A stretch of 64,000 bases of DNA from Bacteroidota bacterium. Lineage in GTDB: Bacteria; Bacteroidota; Bacteroidia; 2-12-FULL-35-15. Made by a program: the position numbers and the translations under genes. Numbering within the stretch: position 1 is the first letter of the stretch; the number at the start of each line of letters is the position of its first letter. Of the stretch, positions 57,398 to 64,000 are shown one piece after another. The notes beneath the pieces are model-generated. The model was given only the letters and a program-made list of their open reading frames with translations. It was not told the origin of the DNA and searched no databases. Where the stretch lies: the NCBI GenBank assembly GCA_016707685.1, contig JADJHE010000013.1, forward strand, positions 47,866-111,865, written 5' to 3'.

Positions 57398-57458
57398 ATT
57401 ATTTAATTAAGGAAAAGAGATTCCTAATTACCTAATTTAGGGTATCTAAAATCATATT

Positions 57459-57470
57459 AAATACGTATTT
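57459..57470. promoter_or_regulatory. AAATACGTATTT palindrome, second copy
   Basis: This repeats the perfect 12-base palindrome seen at 22029-22040, again in a divergent promoter region, and overlaps the -7 element of the oxygenase gene. Confidence 0.35.
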
Positions 57471-57473
57471 TTG
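57466..57473 (+). promoter_or_regulatory. -7 element for the 2OG-Fe(II) oxygenase gene
   Basis: TATTTTTG, a full TAnnTTTG match, lies 21 bases upstream of the ATG at 57495. It overlaps an in-frame TTG, so the upstream TTG start is unlikely. Confidence 0.42.
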
Positions 57474-57494
57474 TTGCAAAATAAACCATTGAAA

Positions 57495-58306
57495 ATGAAA
57501 AATCTATTAAACCCTTCTTTATTGGATGAATCAAAAATGAAGGAAATTCGTGCAGCATTCGAAAATGCTCAACCATGCAAACATGTTGCTGTACCAAATT
57601 TTTTAAATGAAGAACTAGCGAATACTTTATACAATAACTTTCCTAAGTTAGAAGCATTAAATGTTAAACGTAAGAGTATCAATGAAAATAAATCTGAAGA
57701 ATATCATTTAGAACGCTACCACCCTGCTTTTAATGAGTTACGCGATTTCATGAACTCTCCAGAAATGTATGCTTGGATTAGTAAAGTAACTGGAATTGAA
57801 GATTTACGATCAACCTATGATTCATTAGGTTCAGGTGTACATCAAGGTGGTCCAGGAAGTTTTGTGGATGTTCACGTGGATATCAACATGAACCCTGTTG
57901 CCAACTTACATCGTAGAATAAATGTGCTTATCTATTTAAATAAAATTGGAAAGATGAATACGGTGGAGCATTGGAATTTTGGGATAAAGATGTAAAAAAT
58001 TGTATTTCGAAAGTGATGCCCTACTTTAATCAAGCAGCTATAATGGTTACGGATGAAACATCCTACCATGGTTATGCAAAAATCAATATTCCGGAAGACG
58101 AAAGCCGCAAGTCGTTTTATTGCTATTATTATACGCCTGCTGGTAAAGATTTTGTATTCCGTGATTCACGCTTTAAAACTCGTCCAGACGAAAGCGTAAC
58201 AAAAACGGCCATTACCGAAGTTAAAGAAACCTTAAAAATTAATATCAAACGTTTCTTAAAAGCAATCGGGATTAAATCATTGGATTTTCAAGACAAAAAC
58301 AAATAA
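57495..58306 (+). CDS. 2-oxoglutarate/Fe(II)-dependent oxygenase (PhyH/prolyl-hydroxylase-like), one frameshift
   Basis: Two frames join near 57955 into about 270 residues. The N-terminus reads MKNLLNPSLLDESKMKEIRAAFENAQPCKHVAVPNFL, as in prolyl-4-hydroxylase-like dioxygenases of glycan clusters. The iron ligands are the His and Asp of SFVDVHVDINMNP and the His of ETSYHGYAK. The repaired joint reads EYGGALEFWDKDVKN. RKSFYCYYYTPAG near the end fits the 2OG-binding side. It hydroxylates a sugar, lipid or protein side chain; the substrate is not known. The stop codon overlaps the start of the SDR gene (TAATG). Confidence 0.85.
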
Positions 58307-59098
58307 TGACCTTACAGAATAAAATTGTTTGGATTACTGGTGCCTCTTCAGGAATTGGAGAGGCATTGGCTTATGTGTGCAAAAGAAGGCGCTAAACTTG
58401 TTCTCTCTGCACGAAGAGAAAATGAATTAAAACGCGTTGCCGAAAATTGCAAATTGGACTCCAAACACATTTTTATTTTACCTCTTGATCTTGAACACAC
58501 CAAAACTGTTGAAGAAAAAGTACATCAAGTAATTGAAAAATTCGGACAAATAGATATTCTCATCAATAACAGTGGAATGGGACACCGAACCAAAGCAGTG
58601 AACACCTCTACCGAAATTGACCGTAAAGTAATGGAAGTGAATTTTTTCGGAACCATTAATCTTACAAAAGCAGTTGCAAAACAAATGCAAAAGCAACAAT
58701 TTGGAAAGCTTGTGGTTGTGAGTAGCATTATGGGAAAATATGGGATGCCGCTCTACTCTACCTATGCGGCTTCAAAACATGCACTTTATGGTTATTTTGA
58801 ATCCTTGCGACAAGAATTATTTACAGATAACATTAAAGTCCTTATTGTTAGTCCAGGTTTTATCAATACCGATGTGAGTACCAAATTATTGCGCGAAGAT
58901 GGAACCGAATACGGAATCAAAAGCGATGCACAGGAGAAAGGAATGACAGCTATTGATTGTGCAACGGGAATTGTGAAGGCAGTAAAATCGAATAAAGACC
59001 ATAAATTTGTGGGCAAATACGAAATTTTTTCCGTGTATGTAAAACAGTATTTTCCAAAAATATTTTACAAATTGATGCGTAAAATGACAAAAGAATAA
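58306..59098 (+). CDS. SDR-family NAD(P)-dependent oxidoreductase, one frameshift
   Basis: From ATG 58306 (overlapping the oxygenase stop by one base) the protein starts MTLQNKIVWITGASSGIGEALAYVCAKEGAKLVLSARRENELKRV once an extra base near 58378 is removed. The typical SDR residues follow: INNSGMGHRTKAVNTS, VVVSSIMGKYGMPLYSTYAASKHALYGYF with the Ser, Tyr and Lys triad, and SPGFINTDVSTKLL. It has about 263 residues and a slightly hydrophobic C-terminus. It may act on a lipid or sugar in concert with the oxygenase. The substrate cannot be named. Confidence 0.88.
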
Positions 59099-59198
59099 AC
59101 TTTTTGGGGCTTGTATTCTAAAATCATGTTCCCACCTGATTTTAATCATCTTTTATAAGCAAACAACTGACTATTCTTGTACTGACTATTTATTCAGT

Positions 59199-60239
59199 AT
59201 GCTCGGATTACAGATTAACTCCTTTGAAGTAAAAAATTTTTTTGTTCAAAAAATTGGCAAAAGCACCTTCATTTGGCGCATTGTAGAATTTTTGCAGGGT
59301 GTTTCCTTCAGTCTTAATTATTGGCTTTTTTATAGCAAACAACTTATAAAAAGCAAAACATCCATTACCGAAATTAATATAGAATTTGTAAGCTACTGCA
59401 ATCTGCGCTGCAAACTATGCTCACTCGACCACGAAAAAACAAAAGTGAGAATGAGTCCAAACACACTCAAACACTTCTTTGAAGACTTACTAAATGACCC
59501 TCGATTTGACAGTGTTAAAACCATTCACCTCTACAATGCGGGAGAAGTACTTTTACATCCAAAATTGGATGAAATGCTTGGCATCATTCAACACTATAAG
59601 ACTGAAGCAAAAAAGAACAAACGTCACTTTCCACAAATTGCTTTACTCACCAATGCAACTATACTTGACGAAGAAAATGCAAGTACTTTAATCAATTCTG
59701 GAGTATTGGATAATATTCGTTTTAGCATGGATGGCGGCAACAAAGAAAAATTTGAAGAAATGCGCGAACGGGCAAAATGGGATGTATTTGTTAAAAATAT
59801 TACCACGTTTTGTGAGTTAAATAATAAAAGTGCCAATCCAATCCCAACAGGAATAATCACCTTGGTGGAGTATGAGAATAAATTGCATACCAAATGGATG
59901 AGTGAGGAATTCAAAAAACTATTACATATGGTTGATGGCTATGAATTGCGCTACGCACACAACTGGGGTGGAGATGTTGAAATCGAAGAATTAAAAAATA
60001 AAAATAAAAAAGCTTATAAAGTAGGCTGTAGTTTGTTGATGCATCAATTGGTATTATTACCCAATGGCGATGTAACAGTATGTTGTGCCGACTTAAACTC
60101 AAAAGGTGTTATCGGAAACATACTTACAGAAAATCTGTTTTCTATTTATCGAAAACCATTACGCCTAGAAATGCTTCACAAGTTTATGAAAGGTAAAAAG
60201 AAAGAAATTGACTTGTGCAAAGATTGCGAAACATTCTAA
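59199..60239 (+). CDS. Radical SAM protein with SPASM domain
   Basis: The 346-residue protein binds a 4Fe-4S cluster through Cys67, Cys71 and Cys74 in SYCNLRCKLCSLDHEKT, the CxxxCxxC of radical SAM enzymes. SAM-binding features follow (LYNAGEVLLHPKLDEML, LLTNATIL, IRFSMDGGNKEKF). The C-terminal SPASM domain reads LLPNGDVTVCCADLNSKGVIGNIL and ends LCKDCETF, with further cysteines for auxiliary clusters. Such proteins modify peptides, sugars or nucleosides. No precursor peptide or partner is seen in the adjacent DNA, so the substrate is open. Cysteine placement suggests it is functional. Confidence 0.88.
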   Translation: MLGLQINSFEVKNFFVQKIGKSTFIWRIVEFLQGVSFSLNYWLFYSKQLIKSKTSITEINIEFVSYCNLRCKLCSLDHEKTKVRMSPNTLKHFFEDLLNDPRFDSVKTIHLYNAGEVLLHPKLDEMLGIIQHYKTEAKKNKRHFPQIALLTNATILDEENASTLINSGVLDNIRFSMDGGNKEKFEEMRERAKWDVFVKNITTFCELNNKSANPIPTGIITLVEYENKLHTKWMSEEFKKLLHMVDGYELRYAHNWGGDVEIEELKNKNKKAYKVGCSLLMHQLVLLPNGDVTVCCADLNSKGVIGNILTENLFSIYRKPLRLEMLHKFMKGKKKEIDLCKDCETF

Positions 60240-60242
60240 CTT

Positions 60243-62219
60243 CTAACCTTTACTTTTAGGAGGGAAGAAAAATACCAATGGATGCTTTACAAAACGTTTC
60301 AATAGATATATAAATACACCAGCCGATTTTGTTAATCGTATTCCTCTCGATTTAATAGCAACCGCTAATGCCAATGAAAAACTCACAGCTATATTCACAA
60401 TTCCAATAAATAGAATTCCGAGTGAAGCCATCATAATTTCATGATTGCTAATTTTACCATAGGTGGCAGCTAGGCCAAGTCCTAAATTACCAGAAGCAAA
60501 TGTAACATGCTGAATGTCGATGTTCAGGCCGAAAATGGCTCCAAAAAAAGCCATAAATGCTAAAAAGAAACCAAGTGTAAAATTACCTGTTAAGCCTCCT
60601 ATATTGTCTCCAACATAATTTCCTAATCGTTCAGTACGTGATTTACCCAACACTTTCAATAAAAAGGATTGCTTTTTTATCCTGTTCGAATAGCCATTAT
60701 AAATGTTTGCATTTTCAGATGCACCTGCAAGTACACCCGAAATAAAGAGCATTACACCTGCAATTGCACCATGCAATACACACAAGGTTGTAAACGGATT
60801 CAATTCTTCAATTTTGTGTAAAGCCTTATCGTATGTAGCAATATGATTTCCAGAAATTGTAAACCAGATCCAACTGATTGCAAAAGAAACTGGCAAAGCA
60901 ATAATCACATTGCCTACAACAGCTATAAACTGACTTCTAAAAACTTTAATAACAAACTCTCCTATCTCCTTCACCTCTTCTGTTTCAGTCTGACTTTCGA
61001 TAGAATGAGCTATTGTAGAGGCCGTCATGGACGGCTGCTTGGTCGCTAAAGTTCCATGAACCAATTGAATTCCAATAAAACCAAATGAATAATTTAATGC
61101 TTTTAATAAGGTATCTTGAAACAATGGAAAGTGCAATCCATTGATTAAAAATTTAGTAATTACCAAAACACCTACAATAAAACCACCTTTTAGAGCATTA
61201 ATAAACATTTCGAAATACTCTTTTGCTGTGGTCGTAACATAATGCTCCCCAATTTTACCGGTATGCTCTGTTATCTGAAAAGCAAGCAATGAAATAGTTT
61301 CATTAAAATAGATACGAATACTATTTTTTTGATTTTCGATACGAATAAGCTTTTTAGCAAAACTGACTGTTTGTGAAAGTGGCTGAGTATCGTCCGAGAC
61401 TACAATCATTTGAAGCAATTCCTTCATGCGTTTCAACGACAATTCTATTTTCTGCATCACAACTGTCAATTCTAAACTTGTCCCAAATCTTGATTTACTT
61501 TCTTTGATTTCTTTTACAAATTCAAAGCAATTGATAATAGAAGTCTGTAGCTCATGATATTTTTCTTCTGATGCATTTCTAGAAATCAAATTGGATTCTA
61601 AAGCCAAAATATAATTATCTATTTTTTCGTGTAACTCCATAAATGGAGAATCCATATCAAGCACTACATCAAAGTTTTTTACAATATTCCAATCGATGCT
61701 TAAAGAAGATATAATCTGTGAAAGAATGTAAATATCATTCAACAACTCATCAACCACCTTACTATCTGTGCCTAATTCCGATGGATTTTTGATATCCAGA
61801 ATCGTCAATAAATCGATGATGTACTCATTCGGAATTTGACTTAGCCATTTGTGATCATCCTTTTTGTAAAAAATGATATTGATAACGCCTCTTAAGGTTG
61901 ATGTATCCGATTCGAGTGGCAGTATTTTACGAAATAAACGCTTTCGTATTTCTGCAATCAAACTTCTTCTCGATATTAAATTGACTTGAGTAAATAACTC
62001 CGATTGTTTTGTATTGACAAGCAATTCAATAAATGCAGTTTTAAAGCCTTTTCTTAAAAGTTCATCTTCTGCTAAAATGTGCTTCAGGTTGGTTAGTTGA
62101 TAATAAGCTGTTGAGGTATCTCGCAACGATGTTGGACGCAAGCAATCGATAAGCTTTACAAACAAACTTAGTTTATCTGAATTCGATGAATCTGCAATCT
62201 GATAAACAATTTCTTTCAT
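60243..62219 (-). CDS. COG4389 membrane protein (database name: site-specific recombinase)
   Basis: The 658-residue protein is soluble and helical to about residue 330 and then has about seven to eight membrane helices. GFIGIQLVHGTLATKQPSMTASTIAHSIE is the key stretch of the family, and IWFTISGNHIATYDKALHKIEELNPF, LFISGVLAGASENANIYNGYSNRIK and GNIGGLTGNFTLGFFLAFMAFFGAIFG follow. Families of this kind are listed as site-specific recombinase Gcr, but there is no tyrosine or serine recombinase active site, and many transmembrane helices argue against DNA strand exchange. Function is best treated as unknown. It is three bases beyond the radical SAM stop, on the opposite strand. Confidence 0.8.
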   Translation of the reverse strand: MKEIVYQIADSSNSDKLSLFVKLIDCLRPTSLRDTSTAYYQLTNLKHILAEDELLRKGFKTAFIELLVNTKQSELFTQVNLISRRSLIAEIRKRLFRKILPLESDTSTLRGVINIIFYKKDDHKWLSQIPNEYIIDLLTILDIKNPSELGTDSKVVDELLNDIYILSQIISSLSIDWNIVKNFDVVLDMDSPFMELHEKIDNYILALESNLISRNASEEKYHELQTSIINCFEFVKEIKESKSRFGTSLELTVVMQKIELSLKRMKELLQMIVVSDDTQPLSQTVSFAKKLIRIENQKNSIRIYFNETISLLAFQITEHTGKIGEHYVTTTAKEYFEMFINALKGGFIVGVLVITKFLINGLHFPLFQDTLLKALNYSFGFIGIQLVHGTLATKQPSMTASTIAHSIESQTETEEVKEIGEFVIKVFRSQFIAVVGNVIIALPVSFAISWIWFTISGNHIATYDKALHKIEELNPFTTLCVLHGAIAGVMLFISGVLAGASENANIYNGYSNRIKKQSFLLKVLGKSRTERLGNYVGDNIGGLTGNFTLGFFLAFMAFFGAIFGLNIDIQHVTFASGNLGLGLAATYGKISNHEIMMASLGILFIGIVNIAVSFSLALAVAIKSRGIRLTKSAGVFIYLLKRFVKHPLVFFFPPKSKG

Positions 62220-62228
62220 AATCTGGTT

Positions 62229-62438
62229 TTATTTCAACTCTTCGTACTCCACGTATTCACCTTCATTATCGGCCATTTTACGTTTTGCAGCTTCGACCGA
62301 ATGTACATTTCGGCTCTCAGAGTTCATACTAGAAGGAGATGGATTGGTGGATGCCTTTTTTGCGCGGTAAACATTTACGCTGTGCAAAATACGCCACAAT
62401 ATCCAAATAACAAGTATGGTATAAAAAACATCTCTCAT
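62229..62438 (-). CDS. DUF4834-family small membrane protein
   Basis: The 69-residue protein has one N-terminal membrane helix (MRDVFYTILVIWILWRILHSV) and then a polar tail (RAKKASTNPSPSS, ending EGEYVEYEELK). This matches the short DUF4834 proteins of Bacteroidota, whose role is unknown. The longer in-frame start is unlikely because the ATG at 62438 follows a -7 element (TACCTTTGC, 62454-62446) with only about seven bases between. It lies nine bases from the start of the COG4389 gene and is co-directional with it. Confidence 0.75.
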   Translation of the reverse strand: MRDVFYTILVIWILWRILHSVNVYRAKKASTNPSPSSMNSESRNVHSVEAAKRKMADNEGEYVEYEELK

Positions 62439-62445
62439 GTATAAG

Positions 62446-62454
62446 GCAAAGGTA
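62446..62454 (-). promoter_or_regulatory. -7 element for the DUF4834/COG4389 unit
   Basis: The minus strand reads TACCTTTGC, a full TAnnTTTG match, seven bases from the DUF4834 ATG. The divergent lipoprotein gene starts from the same intergenic gap. Confidence 0.5.
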
Positions 62455-62464
62455 ATAGTTTTAA

Positions 62465-62472
62465 TACATTTG
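62465..62472 (+). promoter_or_regulatory. -7 element for the lipoprotein gene
   Basis: TACATTTG, a full TAnnTTTG match, lies 23 bases upstream of the ATG at 62496. Confidence 0.45.
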
Positions 62473-62495
62473 TGAATGTAAATATCGTTTAAATT

Positions 62496-63157
62496 ATGTT
62501 TAAGAAAATACTTGTTTTCACTAGCTGTATCTATCTGTTTTCCTGCGCTCCCACTCGCTTTGTTAAGCCATTGAACAAAAAACAGCATGCAGCAAATGTT
62601 TCATTGGGTGGTCCACTCATTAAATTTGGAACAGCAACCATTCCTATTCCTTTTATTACTGCTACTTACGGTTATGGAATCGACAGTACCTTTACAGGCT
62701 TTGCTTCGGTGAATATAACATCTGCACTGTATGGCAATTTGCAAATGGAGCTGGGTGCAACGAAACTACTTTTGAAACAAAAAGACTACTTCCCTGCTCT
62801 TTCATTTAATCCTGTTATCAATTTCATTTACCACGATTCTAAATCCTACAAATTTTATCCTCAACTCGACATCAATGCATTTTGGGAATATGGCAAACGT
62901 AAAACTTTGTATATGTGGGAATCGACAACTGGTTTGAATTGTCACAAAAAAAAGCATACGATTTAAAACAAGCAAACCATTGGTTTGTATCACCAATGAT
63001 TGGACATTCCTTCGTAGGAAAAAAATGGAATTTTAACATCGAAGCGAAAGTAATTGCACCCAACTTATCAAATGAAAAACTAGTAGTGGACTACCAAACA
63101 CCTTTTCGTAATAAAGGAGCATTCGGCATTTATTTAGGTTATACACGTAAATTTTAA
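62496..63157 (+). CDS. Outer-membrane-type lipoprotein, one frameshift
   Basis: The product begins MFKKILVFTSCIYLFSCAPTR, a lipoprotein signal with the lipobox cysteine in FSCAP. The mature part is beta-strand rich: KQHAANVSLGGPLIKFGTATIPIP, TATYGYGIDSTFTGFASVNI, YGNLQMELGATKLLL and SFNPVINFIYH. The frame breaks near 62912, where a two-base excess gives TATAT; repaired it reads TLYVGIDNWFELSQKKAYDLKQANHW and continues to FGIYLGYTRKF at 63157. The total is about 219 residues, like barrel or lipid-anchored surface proteins of Bacteroidota. It has no named family that I recognise. Confidence 0.72.
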
Positions 63158-63161
63158 AAAA

Positions 63162-64000
63162 ATGAAAAAATATTTCTTATCATTCATCGTATTAGTAGCA
63201 TTAAGTAGTTGTTTGCGATTAGACGACAATCTTTACAATGCAAACAAATTAACAGAATACAAACTCGATAATTATACGGGTGAAGTGGATTTTACATTGG
63301 ATTATAGCTATCATATTCCGGATAGTTTGGTTCATATATTTACCTTGTCATCGCAAGGTGCTGGCGAATCAAACGCAACTACCATTTATGCAATCTATAT
63401 TGGCGATATTGCACAAATAGCTACCGACACGGTTATTATGTATTGTCATGGCAATAAAGACCATATGGATTTTTACTGGCAACGCGCAAAATTATTGGCA
63501 AATACAAAAAGTAAAAATCGTTTTGGTGTACTGATGATTGATTATCGTGGCTATGGCATGAGTGAAGGAAAGCCAACCGAAAATGGTTTATATGCTGATA
63601 CGGATGCTGCTTTAAAATGGCTTCAGTCGAAAGGATTAACAAACGACCGTTTAGTAATCTATGGCTTTAGTATGGGGTCGGCACCAGCAACAAAGTTATC
63701 GGCAAACAATTACACCCTTAAACCCTCTAAATTGATGCTAGAAGCACCGTTTGCTTCTGCTGAGGTAATGGTGCAGGATGGCGCTGGATTAGCGCTGCCA
63801 GGAACCACGGTAACCGATTTGCAAATTAATAATGGCGAAGAGATTAAAAGTGTTCAACAACCCTTCTTTGGATACATGGCGAAGCCGATGATTTTAAATA
63901 TTGATACACATGGTGCTGTTGTATATAACAACTACCAAGGAACTTATAAGGAGGCGCATCGCATTCCAAATGCAGGACATAGCACAATACCCACAACCAT
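63162..64000 (+). CDS. Alpha/beta-hydrolase lipoprotein, 3' end outside window
   Basis: From the ATG at 63162 the product reads MKKYFLSFIVLVALSSCLRLDD, with a lipobox cysteine. It carries the alpha/beta hydrolase pattern MYCHGNKDHMDFYWQRAKLL, LMIDYRGYGMSEGKPTE and the nucleophile elbow VIYGFSMGSAPATKL (GxSxG serine). Around 63870-63896 two indels (one lost T, then two lost T) shift the frame for about ten residues and then restore it. Read with the missing bases this segment gives FFWIHGEADDFLNID, the acid-residue loop, and the next AHRIPNAGHSTIPT supplies the histidine. The catalytic triad is therefore complete. Substrate is unknown, and the gene runs off the edge. Confidence 0.8.
   Translation, partial: MKKYFLSFIVLVALSSCLRLDDNLYNANKLTEYKLDNYTGEVDFTLDYSYHIPDSLVHIFTLSSQGAGESNATTIYAIYIGDIAQIATDTVIMYCHGNKDHMDFYWQRAKLLANTKSKNRFGVLMIDYRGYGMSEGKPTENGLYADTDAALKWLQSKGLTNDRLVIYGFSMGSAPATKLSANNYTLKPSKLMLEAPFASAEVMVQDGAGLALPGTTVTDLQINNGEEIKSVQQPFFGYMAKPMILNIDTHGAVVYNNYQGTYKEAHRIPNAGHSTIPTT

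Noticed and set aside
60243..62219. A mobile element marked by a site-specific recombinase
   Set aside because: The COG4389 protein has many membrane helices and no integrase catalytic residues, and there are no terminal repeats or target duplications around it.
1..64000. tRNA, rRNA or CRISPR elements
   Set aside because: I looked for T-arm (GTTCGAATC-like) sequences, rRNA signatures and evenly spaced repeats and saw none. The only GGATTCGAAC-like hit, near 36826, lies inside a coding frame and has no cloverleaf around it.

Overview
The window looks like a chromosomal segment of a low-G+C member of the phylum Bacteroidota. The evidence is the recurring TAnnTTTG-type -7 promoter element, weak or absent Shine-Dalgarno sequences, two proteins with type IX secretion (T9SS) C-terminal sorting domains, one protein with a gliding-motility type C-terminus, a TonB-dependent receptor with a carboxypeptidase-like N-terminal domain, and families such as DUF4834 and YfhO that are common in this phylum. 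Genus cannot be settled from the sequence. About nineteen genes, including purL, are broken by one- or two-base indels, many in homopolymer runs. This points to consensus errors in a draft or metagenome assembly rather than gene decay, so I annotate these as single genes and give the break points.

Region 1-37.4 kb is mostly housekeeping with accessory membrane and secreted proteins: rlmD, a scrambled rocD, an amidohydrolase, an SDR, an amino-acid permease, purL, an RsmI-like methyltransferase with smpB, a metal-homeostasis module (ZIP transporter, DtxR-family repressor, divergent TonB receptor with a palindromic operator between them), a T9SS-exported peptidylarginine-deiminase-like enzyme, rsmB-like, recR, a GT2 fusion protein, a DnaQ-like exonuclease, an S24 (LexA-like) repressor with two palindromes around its promoter and a divergent Y-family polymerase plus DUF72 gene, an M1 peptidase, and a TPR-SpoIIE phosphatase.

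Region 37.4-59.1 kb is a surface-glycan island. Its core is a tightly overlapping minus-strand operon (48786 down to 42193) that reads legB-legC-legI-legG-neuD-ptmE-legF, a near-complete route to a CMP-activated legionaminic-acid-type nonulosonic acid. Around it lie glycosyltransferases, three small methyltransferases (FkbM type or related), two adjacent Gfo/Idh/MocA oxidoreductases, a HAD-like protein, a Wzx-type flippase, a YfhO-type membrane protein, a 2OG-Fe(II) oxygenase and an SDR. A plus-strand protein with an NGPSL motif (41324-42196) ends against the operon and is my best candidate for the transferase that uses the activated sugar.

Region 59.2-64 kb holds a radical SAM/SPASM protein, a COG4389 multi-pass membrane protein (named site-specific recombinase in databases, though it does not look like an integrase), a DUF4834 protein, a lipoprotein and a truncated alpha/beta hydrolase lipoprotein.

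I saw no rRNA or tRNA genes, CRISPR arrays, insertion sequences or prophage. There is no gene-free stretch longer than about 200 bases. The most distinctive non-coding features are a perfect 29-bp-arm hairpin at 20426, paired operators at 28212-28251, a spaced inverted repeat at 28310-28377, and an anomalous GC-rich block with a 23-base C run at 3105-3153.
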